Shown: piece by piece, positions 20,084 through 27,332 of the stretch
How positions within the stretch are numbered: the stretch's first letter is position 1
Layout: the number at the start of each line of letters is the position of its first letter
Program-made: the position numbers and the translations under genes
The notes under the pieces: model-generated
What the model saw: only the letters and a program-made list of their open reading frames with translations
Database searches by the model: none
What the model was told of the DNA's origin: nothing
DNA from: Zhenpiania hominis
Lineage (GTDB): Bacteria; Bacillota; Clostridia; Peptostreptococcales; Anaerovoracaceae
NCBI RefSeq assembly: GCF_014333425.1
Contig: NZ_JACRYT010000004.1
Span: 1 to 64,000, forward strand
Length of the DNA: 64,000 nt
Direction of reading: 5' to 3'

Positions 20084-20536
20084 ATGTTAGAGCCAGGAAC
20101 AAAAGCACCTGATTTTGCGCTCAGGGATCAGAACGGGCAAATACGTAAATTGACGGAATACAGAGGAAGAAAAGTTGTTTTGTACTTCTACCCCAAGGAC
20201 AACACAGCAGGCTGCAGCAAGCAGGCGTGCGGGTTTGCGGAACTTTATCCCCATTTCCAGGAAAAGGATGCTGTTGTCATCGGGGTCAGCAAAGACAGCG
20301 TCGCTTCTCACAAACGGTTCGAGGAAAAATACAGCCTTCCCTTTACGCTGCTTTCGGATCCGGAACTGGAAGTTATCAAAGCCTATGATGTCTGGAAGGA
20401 AAAGAAAACTGCGGGAAAGGTGTCCATGGGCGTAGTTCGGACCACCTACCTGATCGATGAAGAGGGTATAATCCTGAAAGCATTTGGAAAAGTAAAAGCG
20501 GCGGATAACCCCGCTCAAATGCTGGAGGAACTGTAG
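20084..20536 (+). CDS. bcp: Thiol peroxidase / bacterioferritin comigratory protein
   Basis: A peroxiredoxin of the PrxQ/Bcp type (150 residues) that reduces H2O2 and organic peroxides with electrons from thioredoxin. The motif FYPKDNTAGCSKQACGF contains the peroxidatic Cys and, five residues later, the resolving Cys of atypical two-Cys Bcp enzymes. I start at ATG 20084 behind AGAGG; the frame is open upstream but the added residues are basic and unlike the family. The next gene, yaaA, begins directly after its stop codon, so the two form a small peroxide-defence operon. Confidence 0.95.
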   Translation: MLEPGTKAPDFALRDQNGQIRKLTEYRGRKVVLYFYPKDNTAGCSKQACGFAELYPHFQEKDAVVIGVSKDSVASHKRFEEKYSLPFTLLSDPELEVIKAYDVWKEKKTAGKVSMGVVRTTYLIDEEGIILKAFGKVKAADNPAQMLEEL

Positions 20537-21292
20537 ATGAAAATTATCATTTCTCCCGCAAAGACGATGCGTGTTGACCGAGAGGCTTATGAAGTCAAGG
20601 GGCTCCCGCGCTTTTTGGAGGAAACCAGGATCCTGATGGAAGCGATTAAAAAGCTTTCCTTTGATGAGGCAAAGCGTCTGTGGAAGTGCAGCGATAAGCT
20701 GACAGAGCTGAATGTTCAGCGTTTTGCGGAAATGGATCTGGAGAAGGCATTGACGCCGGCGGTGTTCTCTTATGAGGGACTTCAGTACCAAAACATGGGA
20801 CCCGGAGTCTTTTCCTGCGGAGCGCTTACATACATCGGAGCGCGTCTGCGAATATTGTCCGGGTTTTACGGCATCCTCGGGCCCTTTGACGGCGTGGTCC
20901 CTTACCGCCTTGAAATGCAGGCCAAGCTTTCTGTAGACGGATGTAAGGAGCTTTACCAATTCTGGGGCGGAAAGATTTATGAAGCCATCGCAGATGAGTG
21001 CGGCGAAACGGAACCTTTTACGATTTTAAATCTGGCGTCAAAAGAGTATTCTCAGGTGATAGAACCCTATGTCGGTCCGGAATGCAGATTTGTGACCGTA
21101 GATTTTGGAGAACTGGTCGGCGGTAAAGTGAAGCAGAAAGCGACTCCGGCCAAAATGGCCCGCGGAGATATGGTAAGATTTTTAGCGGAAGGCAATATCA
21201 CAGATGTGGAAGGAGTTAAGAACTATACCGGGTTCGGATTTCAATATTCGGAAGAGTTATCGGAGCGGGACAGACTGGTTTTCGTCAAATAG
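20537..21292 (+). CDS. yaaA: Peroxide stress protein YaaA
   Basis: A 251-residue member of the YaaA (DUF328) family, which in E. coli limits free iron and protects DNA during H2O2 stress. The N-terminal MKIIISPAKTM, the central GPFDGVVPYRLEMQ and LNLASKEYS are the family signatures. Its ATG abuts the bcp stop, so translation is probably coupled, and the partner fits the role. Confidence 0.93.
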   Translation: MKIIISPAKTMRVDREAYEVKGLPRFLEETRILMEAIKKLSFDEAKRLWKCSDKLTELNVQRFAEMDLEKALTPAVFSYEGLQYQNMGPGVFSCGALTYIGARLRILSGFYGILGPFDGVVPYRLEMQAKLSVDGCKELYQFWGGKIYEAIADECGETEPFTILNLASKEYSQVIEPYVGPECRFVTVDFGELVGGKVKQKATPAKMARGDMVRFLAEGNITDVEGVKNYTGFGFQYSEELSERDRLVFVK

Positions 21293-21380
21293 AAGAGAGA
21301 GCATCTGCTTTTATCAATATTGAGCTGAAGAGTTATGTGCGGATGGAGTTGAAAACAGGGAAACTGGCTTTGGGATTTTG

Positions 21381-21623
21381 TTATTTCAATTCTTGTTCTA
21401 AATTATGGAAATATTCCGTGTCAAAGAAATCCGTCAGGGAAATATTCAGGCCGTCACAGAGCTTTTTCAGAGTAACAATTCCGGAATTTTGACTTTCCCC
21501 ATTCATAATGCTTTTGATCGTAGACTGGGAGACTCCCGCACAATAACTCAGCCCATTGCAAGTGAGTTCACGTTCCTGGCATAATTCTTCGATTCTTTTG
21601 ATAACGGCCTCATAGGTATTCAT
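21381..21623 (-). CDS. XRE-family regulator, short
   Basis: An 80-residue protein that is almost only a Cro/C1-type helix-turn-helix (GLSYCAGVSQSTIKSIMNGE) with a short acidic tail. It is one of only two minus-strand genes in the window. The AGGAAAGGAGCG site (minus strand) just upstream supports the ATG. It is divergent from the hsp20 side, separated from it by palindromic repeats that could be binding sites for this or another protein; the link is speculative. Confidence 0.85.
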   Translation of the reverse strand: MNTYEAVIKRIEELCQERELTCNGLSYCAGVSQSTIKSIMNGESQNSGIVTLKKLCDGLNISLTDFFDTEYFHNLEQELK

Positions 21624-21929
21624 TCATGCGACGCTCCTTTCCTATTCATAAGGATATTTTACAAAAGACATTTAGCCATTACATATTGTATCACTCCGCT
21701 TTGAGGCTTTCGGGCAAACAAGGCGTGCGGCTCGGGCGAGATGTTTGCCCGGGAGAAAGAAATTCGCTGCCAGAAAGCGCGGGTGGGCAAACAAGCGCCA
21801 GATTTCAGATAAGATGTTCGCCCGCAGGAGGCGACCCGACTCCACTTTAAGGCTTTTTGGGCGAACAAGGTGTGTGGCCCGGGCGAGATGTTCGCCCGGC
21901 AGAAATCAAGAAAAAATTTTCTGAAAAAA
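21624..21929. repeat. Three 39-bp palindromic units (GGGCRAACA...TGTTYGCCC)
   Basis: Three units of exactly 39 bp lie at 21712-21750, 21785-21823 and 21859-21897, 73-74 bp apart. Each begins GGGCAAACA or GGGCGAACA and ends with the complement TGTTTGCCC or TGTTCGCCC. Units 1 and 3 are longer duplicates: both are preceded by CTCC-CTTT-AGGCTTT and followed by CCGG-AGAAA. The spacers between units are not conserved. The rest of this interval holds no gene. Confidence 0.85.
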
Positions 21930-21956
21930 TTAGCACTCACCTCTTGACAGTGCTAA
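21930..21956 (+). promoter_or_regulatory. CIRCE operator (HrcA site), one mismatch
   Basis: TTAGCACTC (21930-21938), nine bases, then CAGTGCTAA (21948-21956); the consensus second arm is GAGTGCTAA, so one base differs. HrcA binding here would block the overlapping promoter until heat shock. Confidence 0.85.
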
Positions 21957-21972
21957 CAAAAAGAGTTAATAT
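21944..21972 (+). promoter_or_regulatory. hsp20 promoter inside the CIRCE element
   Basis: A perfect -35 TTGACA (21944-21949), a 17-base spacer and TAATAT (21967-21972). The -35 box lies within the operator, consistent with repression by steric block. Confidence 0.75.
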
Positions 21973-22041
21973 ATAATTGTTCCAAAAGGGGGAACAAAGA
22001 AAAACGAAAAGAACATCAAAGATGTTGAGGAGGGATGACAT

Positions 22042-22470
22042 ATGTTGATGATGCCTAGAAGAAATTTTGGTTTTGATTTGTTTGATGAAATGTTCAAAGA
22101 CCCGTTCTTCAGCGGAATGGACAGTAAAAATGGGATGATGAAGACGGACATTAAAGAACAGGACGGCGCGTACCTGATGGATATCGACCTTCCGGGGTTC
22201 CAGAAAGAAGATATTAACGCCGAGCTGCACGATGGATACATGACCATCACCGCACAGAAGAATGAATCCAACGACAGAAAAGATGAGGATGGAAACTACA
22301 TTCACAGGGAACGCTACAGCGGGAGCTGCTCTAGAACCTTCTATGTAGGAGAAGGCGTAACAGAGGAAGATATTAAAGCGTCTTTCAAAGATGGAACCCT
22401 GCATCTTGCGATTCCGAAAGAAGAACCAAAGAAACTGGAAGAACAGAAAAAGCTGATTTCCATAGAATAA
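22042..22470 (+). CDS. Small heat shock protein Hsp20
   Basis: A 142-residue alpha-crystallin-type chaperone that holds unfolding proteins in the cytoplasm. The crystallin domain covers about residues 36-130, with the C-terminal DGTLHLAIPKEEP (A-x-x-x-G-x-L-like and I-x-I-type features of the family). GAGGAGGG precedes the ATG. It is a single-gene unit: CIRCE-controlled promoter upstream, strong terminator downstream. TGTTCGC-rich repeats flank it on both sides. Confidence 0.95.
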   Translation: MLMMPRRNFGFDLFDEMFKDPFFSGMDSKNGMMKTDIKEQDGAYLMDIDLPGFQKEDINAELHDGYMTITAQKNESNDRKDEDGNYIHRERYSGSCSRTFYVGEGVTEEDIKASFKDGTLHLAIPKEEPKKLEEQKKLISIE

Positions 22471-22479
22471 CTCAAGATA

Positions 22480-22508
22480 AAAACGGGAGCCTACGGGTTC
22501 CCGTTTTT
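22480..22508 (+). terminator. Intrinsic terminator of hsp20
   Basis: AAAACGGGAGCC pairs with GGTTCCCGTTTT around a TACG tetraloop, followed by T residues. Confidence 0.88.
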
Positions 22509-22844
22509 GTTTGCCCATGGAAAGGACAGGAAATGGAAACGCGAACATCTTCGGCTGTTCGGAGGTGCAAGTGCGAATTTCATCGAAAATACAGCCGAAA
22601 CAAGGAGTTTTTACAGAAAAAAGCAGGAAATTGAATCATTTCAGCTTGAAAAACGCAATTATTTTTCTATATTATGATCTTTGTTCGCGCCTCGCGACGC
22701 CTGCATGGAATTCCCGGGAATTTGTTCGCGCCCCGCGACACCTGTTTGAATCTTATGGGCATTTGTTCGCGCGCGCCCTGTGAACATGGTTAGGCAGCTT
22801 TTCATTATTTCCGACCGTTACCGGAAAACGGTCCCTTTCACCCA
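22509..22844. repeat. 41-bp tandem repeats and TGTTCGC palindrome, non-coding
   Basis: No gene. A direct repeat with a 41-bp period begins at 22681, 22722 and 22763, each copy opening TTGTTCGCGC; the first two share CGCGAC-CCTG further on and the third is partial. An inverted pair GCGAACA (22541-22547) / TGTTCG (22556-22561) lies upstream. A small hairpin GACCGTT/AACGGTC occurs at about 22813-22832. The TGTTCGC core is shared with the 39-bp units on the other side of hsp20. Confidence 0.75.
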
Positions 22845-22873
22845 TTGCAAAACATTTCCGGCGCCGCTATAAT
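22845..22873 (+). promoter_or_regulatory. Promoter of the HAD phosphatase gene
   Basis: TTGCAA (22845-22850), exactly 17 bases, then a perfect TATAAT (22868-22873). The same pair of boxes and spacing drives the ABC-F gene on the other strand. Confidence 0.8.
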
Positions 22874-22903
22874 AATATCCAGTACAGAAAAAGGAGAAAA
22901 CCG

Positions 22904-23548
22904 ATGCAGAAAATCGATACGGTAATATTTGACTTTGACGGAACGGTCATGGATACCAACAACGTAATTTTAAACTCCTGGCAGCATACCTTCCGCACGC
23001 TGGAAAACAGAGAGGAAAAGCCGGAGACGATTATAAAGACCTTCGGAGAGCCCCTGGAACTGACCATGAAAAACTTTTTCCCGGATGTTCCGGTGGAAGA
23101 ATCCATCGCCATATACAGAAGCTACCATTACGATAATTTTGGAAAGCTGATTTCTGTTTTTCCCGGTATGAAAGAGTTGATCCGGGAATTAAAGGACAAA
23201 AACTACAAGCTGGGACTTGTGACTTCCCGGCTGAGGAAGACAACGATGCAGGGGCTGGAGGCTTATGGCCTTCTTCCGTATTTTGAAGTAATTGTAACGG
23301 CCGACGATACGACAAAACACAAGCCGGATCCGGAACCCCTTAACATTGCCCTGGAAAAGCTGGGGGCAGCGCCGGAAAATAGCGTCATGGTAGGGGACAC
23401 CATGTTTGACATTCTGTGCGCGAGACACGCGGGAGTGAAGTCCGTGCTGGTAAGTTGGTCCATGGCAGTCACGGAGGAAGAAAAAAACGGGCCGGACAGA
23501 CCCGACTATATCATTGAAAAAGCAGAAGATTTGAAAGAGATTCTCTAA
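22904..23548 (+). CDS. HAD hydrolase, PpaX-like pyrophosphatase / phosphoglycolate phosphatase
   Basis: The 214-residue protein has the four HAD motifs: DFDGTVMDT (about 10-18) with the nucleophile and acid/base Asp, VTSRLR (motif II), the Lys in KHKPDPEP (motif III) and MVGDTMFDI (motif IV). Family members hydrolyse pyrophosphate from HPr-serine-P dephosphorylation (PpaX) or phosphoglycolate (Gph). Sequence alone does not separate these, and hprK is not adjacent. AAAGGAG precedes the ATG. It is a single-gene unit facing the ABC-F gene across a shared bidirectional terminator. Confidence 0.85.
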   Translation: MQKIDTVIFDFDGTVMDTNNVILNSWQHTFRTLENREEKPETIIKTFGEPLELTMKNFFPDVPVEESIAIYRSYHYDNFGKLISVFPGMKELIRELKDKNYKLGLVTSRLRKTTMQGLEAYGLLPYFEVIVTADDTTKHKPDPEPLNIALEKLGAAPENSVMVGDTMFDILCARHAGVKSVLVSWSMAVTEEEKNGPDRPDYIIEKAEDLKEIL

Positions 23549-23551
23549 CAG

Positions 23552-23604
23552 AAAAAAGCGGCAGCGACCCTTCGAAGTTTGGAAAAGGCGGCAGCCGCTT
23601 TTTG
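23552..23604. terminator. Bidirectional terminator
   Basis: AAAAAAGCGGC (23552-23562) pairs with GCCGCTTTTT (23593-23603). With A-rich and T-rich flanks on both sides it can end both the HAD gene and the converging ABC-F gene. Confidence 0.8.
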
Positions 23605-23621
23605 ATTGTTCCGTCTTGCAG

Positions 23622-25178
23622 CTACAGAATTTTTGTCGTCCATTTACTGCAGTCCCAGACGTCGGTTACGAAATCCTCATAAAAGTCCGGTTCGTGGCAG
23701 ATTAACAGGATGCTTCCTTTATATTCCGTCAGCGCCCGTTTTAATTCTGCCTTGGCGTCCACATCCAGATGGTTGGTCGGCTCATCTAAGAGCAGCAGGT
23801 TGCTGTCCCGGTTAATCAGTTTGCAGAGGCGGACTTTCGCCTGTTCGCCGCCGCTTAAGACCCGGACCTGACTTTCGATATGGCGGGTAGTCAGGCCGCA
23901 TTTTGCCAGCGCGGAGCGGACCTCAAACTGGTTCATGCCGGGAAACTCGTTCCAGATTTCTTCGATGCAGGTGTTGGTATTGCCCGGCGGCATTTCCTGC
24001 TCGAAATACCCGATTTCCAGATAATCTCCCAGCCGGCAGCTTCCGGACAGAGGCGGAATCAGACCCAGAATACTTTTCAGAAGCGTTGTCTTACCGATTC
24101 CGTTGGCGCCGATCAGGGCGATTTTCTGTCCACGTTCCATAGAAAGGGAGAGGGGAACCGATAAGGGCTCGTCATACCCGATGACCAGATCTTCGGTTTC
24201 AAACAGGACCTTTCCGGAGGTGCGCCCTTTCTGAAAGTGAAATTCCGGCTTGGGCTTTTCCGCGGCAAGCTCGATCTTTTCCATATTATCTAGCTTCTTC
24301 TGGCGGGACATCGCCATATTCCGGGTTGCCACCCGGGCCTTGTTTCTCGCTACAAAATCCTTCAGTTCGCTGATTTCCTGCTGCTGCCGTTTATAAGCGG
24401 CTTCAAGCTGAGCCCGTCTGGCGGCATATACTTCCTGGAAATTATTATAATCGCCCACATAACGGTTCAGTTCCTGGTTCTCCATGTGGTAGATAATATT
24501 AATGACACTGTTTAAAAAGGGAATGTCATGGGAAATCAGGACAAACGCGTTCTCATATTCTGTGAGATAACGCTTGAGCCATTCAATATGTTCTTCGTCC
24601 AGATAATTGGTCGGCTCGTCCAGCAGAAGAATATCCGGTTTTTCCAGTAGCAGCTTCGCCAGCAGAACCTTTGTCCGCTGGCCGCCGGAAAGATCCGAAA
24701 CCTCCCGATCAAGCCCCAGATCCAGGAGCCCCAGCGCCCGCGCGACTTCCTCCACCTTGGCGTCAATCATATAAAAATCATGCATGGTCAGCATGTCCTG
24801 AATTTCGCCCAGCTCTTCCATGAGAGCCGTCATTTCCTCTTCGCCCGCGCTTCCCAGAAGATCACAGATTTCGTTCATACGGTCTTCCATATTAAATAGG
24901 TAAGAAAACGCGGACTTTAGTACATCCCGCATAGTCTGTCCGGGCTTAAGGGCGGTATGCTGATCCAGGTAACCGACGCGGCAGTTCTTTGCCCACTGGA
25001 TTTTGCCTTCATCCGGCGCCAGTTTTCCGGTTACAATATTGAAAAAGGTTGACTTTCCTTCTCCATTGGCGCCTACAAGGCCGACATGCTCCCCTTTCAG
25101 CAGGCGGAAGGAAACGTCATCAAAAATGGCTCTGTCGCCAAAGCCATGAGATAAATGTTCAACGGTTAAAATACTCAT
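23622..25178 (-). CDS. ABC-F family ATPase
   Basis: A 518-residue protein with two complete ABC domains and no membrane segment. The first has Walker A GANGEGKST, signature LSGGQRTK and DEPTNYLDEEH; the second has GANGIGKTT, LSGGEQAK and DEPTNHLDVDA. The linker between them is long, basic and helical (about 230-310), as in ribosome-associated ABC-F translation factors. The group includes housekeeping factors (Uup/EttA/YkpA-like) and antibiotic-resistance factors; I cannot choose one. ATG at 25178 behind AGGAGT is preferred; the frame is open about 100 codons further upstream, through the promoter. Confidence 0.9.
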   Translation of the reverse strand: MSILTVEHLSHGFGDRAIFDDVSFRLLKGEHVGLVGANGEGKSTFFNIVTGKLAPDEGKIQWAKNCRVGYLDQHTALKPGQTMRDVLKSAFSYLFNMEDRMNEICDLLGSAGEEEMTALMEELGEIQDMLTMHDFYMIDAKVEEVARALGLLDLGLDREVSDLSGGQRTKVLLAKLLLEKPDILLLDEPTNYLDEEHIEWLKRYLTEYENAFVLISHDIPFLNSVINIIYHMENQELNRYVGDYNNFQEVYAARRAQLEAAYKRQQQEISELKDFVARNKARVATRNMAMSRQKKLDNMEKIELAAEKPKPEFHFQKGRTSGKVLFETEDLVIGYDEPLSVPLSLSMERGQKIALIGANGIGKTTLLKSILGLIPPLSGSCRLGDYLEIGYFEQEMPPGNTNTCIEEIWNEFPGMNQFEVRSALAKCGLTTRHIESQVRVLSGGEQAKVRLCKLINRDSNLLLLDEPTNHLDVDAKAELKRALTEYKGSILLICHEPDFYEDFVTDVWDCSKWTTKIL

Positions 25179-25212
25179 AAAAACTCCTTTGCTGTTTAAA
25201 TCCGCAGACTTG

Positions 25213-25241
25213 ATTATAGCGGAAAGCGGCGTGCCTTGCAA
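25213..25241 (-). promoter_or_regulatory. Promoter of the ABC-F gene (minus strand)
   Basis: On the minus strand TTGCAA (25236-25241), 17 bases and TATAAT (25213-25218). It is divergent from the fatty acid operon promoter, with only 26 bases between the two -35 boxes. Confidence 0.8.
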
Positions 25242-25267
25242 GAACCGGTTTACCCCCCTAAAAATAA

Positions 25268-25295
25268 TTGACTTTTCAGCCCAATAAGATATAAT
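25268..25295 (+). promoter_or_regulatory. Fatty acid synthesis operon promoter
   Basis: TTGACT (25268-25273), 16 bases, TATAAT (25290-25295). Transcription should begin near 25302, directly at the palindrome described next. Confidence 0.78.
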
Positions 25296-25306
25296 ATATA
25301 AAATAG

Positions 25307-25319
25307 TTTGATAATCAAA
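25307..25319. promoter_or_regulatory. FabT-like operator
   Basis: TTTGAT-A-ATCAAA is a perfect 13-bp palindrome within TAGTTTGATAATCAAAGTA, close to the FabT operator known from streptococci and lactococci (AGTTTGATTATCAAATT). It lies just downstream of the -10 box, where a bound repressor would block transcription. The natural candidate to bind it is the MarR-type domain encoded at the end of the same operon. Confidence 0.72.
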
Positions 25320-25342
25320 GTAAATAACTTGGAAGGGAGTCA

Positions 25343-25414
25343 ATGGGGATAAAAAATGGGGATTGCAATTACAGGACTTGGAAAATGTCTTCCGGAAAAA
25401 GTGGTTACCAATGA
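25343..25414 (+). CDS. Possible 23-codon leader peptide overlapping fabH
   Basis: An ATG placed three bases after GGAAGGGAG opens a 23-codon frame (MGIKNGDCNYRTWKM...) that ends inside fabH in a different frame. The strong Shine-Dalgarno fits this ATG better than the fabH ATG 13 bases later. It could be a coupling leader peptide or chance. Confidence 0.25.
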   Translation: MGIKNGDCNYRTWKMSSGKSGYQ

Positions 25415-26348
25415 TGATATCTCCGATCTGGTGGATACGGATCATAACTGGATCATCGAGCGGACAGGCATTGAGCAGAGGCATATCGCTACCACGGAGT
25501 CAGGAACGGATCTGGCCTGCGCGGCGGCGGAAGAAGCGCTGCGGGACGCGGGAGCGAATAAAGATGAGATTAGACTGGTATTGGTAGCGACAGCGACGCC
25601 GGATGATATTGTACCGATTACGGCCGCGCAGGTAAAGAGAAGGATGGGGCTGGAAAACGCGGTGGCTTTTGATCTGAACGCGGCGTGTACTGGCTTTATG
25701 TACGCTCTGTGGACCGCCGAGGCGCTGATGAAAAACGGCGCCATGCCCGGGGCGAACACCGTAGCTATTGGCAAAGCTCTGGTAATTGGTGTGGAGCGGC
25801 TTTCGAGAATTACCAACTGGCAGGAACGTACCAGCTGTATCCTGTTCGGCGATGGAGCGGGCGCCGCGGTTCTGGAAAATCAGCCGCGGGAGCGAGGCAT
25901 TCTGGCCACTTATGTAAAAAACTACGACGACCATAAAGGCGTCCTGACCTGCGGGAAAGAATATCGGGACATCCCGTTCTGGGAAGATGAGGAAAAAACA
26001 CAGCTTCTGGCTCTGCGGGGAAAGGCGGTCTTCCGGTTTGCCGTCAACTCCATTGAGGAAGTAACTGATGAAGTGTTGAAAATGGCAGGACTGACACTGG
26101 ATGACATCGACTGGTTCGTGCCTCACCAGGCTAATGGCAGGATTATGGAGGCGGCGGCTCAGAAAATGAACCAGCCGATTGAGAAATTTCAGATTAGCAT
26201 CAATAAAAGCGCTAATGTTTCTGCTGCCAGTATTCCAATGGCATTGTATGATTTAGAGAAAACTGGTAAAATAAGAAAAGGTGATAAAATAGCAGTAATG
26301 GGGTTCGGCGGAGGCCTGTGCGCCGCGGCCGCCATTATAGAATGGTAA
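25356..26348 (+). CDS. fabH: 3-oxoacyl-ACP synthase III
   Basis: FabH starts fatty acid synthesis by condensing acetyl-CoA (or branched acyl-CoA) with malonyl-ACP. The 330-residue protein carries the full catalytic triad: Cys111 in NAACTGF, His257 in FVPHQANGR and Asn287 in INKSANVSA. Its N-terminus (MGIAITGLGKCLPEK) fits the family. The ribosome binding site for this ATG is modest (GGGGAT). It is the first gene of the fab operon, behind the promoter and FabT-like site, and fabK follows after 18 bases. Confidence 0.95.
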   Translation: MGIAITGLGKCLPEKVVTNDDISDLVDTDHNWIIERTGIEQRHIATTESGTDLACAAAEEALRDAGANKDEIRLVLVATATPDDIVPITAAQVKRRMGLENAVAFDLNAACTGFMYALWTAEALMKNGAMPGANTVAIGKALVIGVERLSRITNWQERTSCILFGDGAGAAVLENQPRERGILATYVKNYDDHKGVLTCGKEYRDIPFWEDEEKTQLLALRGKAVFRFAVNSIEEVTDEVLKMAGLTLDDIDWFVPHQANGRIMEAAAQKMNQPIEKFQISINKSANVSAASIPMALYDLEKTGKIRKGDKIAVMGFGGGLCAAAAIIEW

Positions 26349-26366
26349 AGACCAGGAGGATGAAAG

Positions 26367-27332
26367 ATGGTAAATGTATGTGAAGTGTTAGGAACCGAGT
26401 ATCCTATCATTCAGGGAGCGATGGCAAGAATCGCGGAATGCAATCTTGCCGCGGCAGTCAGCAATGGAGGCGGGCTGGGAATTATCGCCGCCGGCGGAGA
26501 AACCGCGGACTGGCTGCGGGATCAGATCAAAAAGACCCGCGAAATGACAGACAAGCCTTTTGGCGTCAACATCATGCTGCTGGCTCCCAATGTAGACGAA
26601 CTCATCGACGTGGTATGCGAGGAAAAAGTTCCGGTTGTGACAACAGGAGCGGGAAATCCGGGAAAATATATCGCGAAAATGAAGGAATGCGGAATTAAAG
26701 TGGTTCCGGTCGTTGCCAATGTGGCGCTGGCTATCCGCGTGGAACGGGCCGGAGCCGACGCCATTGTAGCGGAAGGCACGGAAGCTGGAGGACATATTGG
26801 AGAAACGGCGACTATGGCGCTGGTTCCACAGATTGTGGACGCGGTAAATATTCCGGTTCTGGCGGCAGGCGGAATCGCCGACGGCAGAGGAATCGCGGCT
26901 GCCTATATGCTGGGAGCAAAAGGCATACAGGTGGGCACCCGTTTTCTGGTGGCTAATGAATGTATTGTCGCTCAGGGGTACAAAGACGCGATCCTCAAAG
27001 CGAAGGATTCGTCTACAGTAGCTACCGGGCGCAGCACAGGACATCCTGTGAGAGTCATTAAAAATAAACTGGCGAGAGAAATCCTCGCCCTTGAAAAGCA
27101 GAACGCGGACGTTGAGAAAATCAACGAGCTGTGTACCGGAACGCTGGCGGCTGCGGTACTCAGCGGAGACGCGGACCATGGAAATATCATGTCCGGCCAG
27201 ATTGCGGGACTTGTGAAGAAAGAACAGCCGGCAGCGGAGATTATTGAAGAAATGTTTAAGGAGGCGGAAGAAATCTATGAAGATCGGAATAACATTTGCA
27301 GGGCAGGGCGCTCAGTATCCAGGAATGGGTAA
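26367..27332 (+). CDS. fabK: Enoyl-ACP reductase II (FMN-dependent)
   Basis: FabK reduces the trans-2-enoyl-ACP double bond in each elongation cycle, replacing FabI. The TIM-barrel protein of 321 residues has the N-terminal YPIIQGAMARI, FMN-phosphate loop residues (AAGGIADGRG, GVQVGTRF-like GIQVGTRF) and the catalytic His143 in EGTEAGGHIG, equivalent to His144 of the pneumococcal enzyme. AGGAGGATG gives the start. Its last 56 bases overlap fabD, adding an Arg/Asn-rich tail (EDRNNICRAGRSVSRNG) that is not usual for FabK. Confidence 0.93.
   Translation: MVNVCEVLGTEYPIIQGAMARIAECNLAAAVSNGGGLGIIAAGGETADWLRDQIKKTREMTDKPFGVNIMLLAPNVDELIDVVCEEKVPVVTTGAGNPGKYIAKMKECGIKVVPVVANVALAIRVERAGADAIVAEGTEAGGHIGETATMALVPQIVDAVNIPVLAAGGIADGRGIAAAYMLGAKGIQVGTRFLVANECIVAQGYKDAILKAKDSSTVATGRSTGHPVRVIKNKLAREILALEKQNADVEKINELCTGTLAAAVLSGDADHGNIMSGQIAGLVKKEQPAAEIIEEMFKEAEEIYEDRNNICRAGRSVSRNG

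Noticed and set aside
21712..22790. CRISPR array
   Set aside because: The 39-bp units are only three, palindromic at their own ends, and the 41-bp units are contiguous direct repeats without spacers; no cas genes are nearby.
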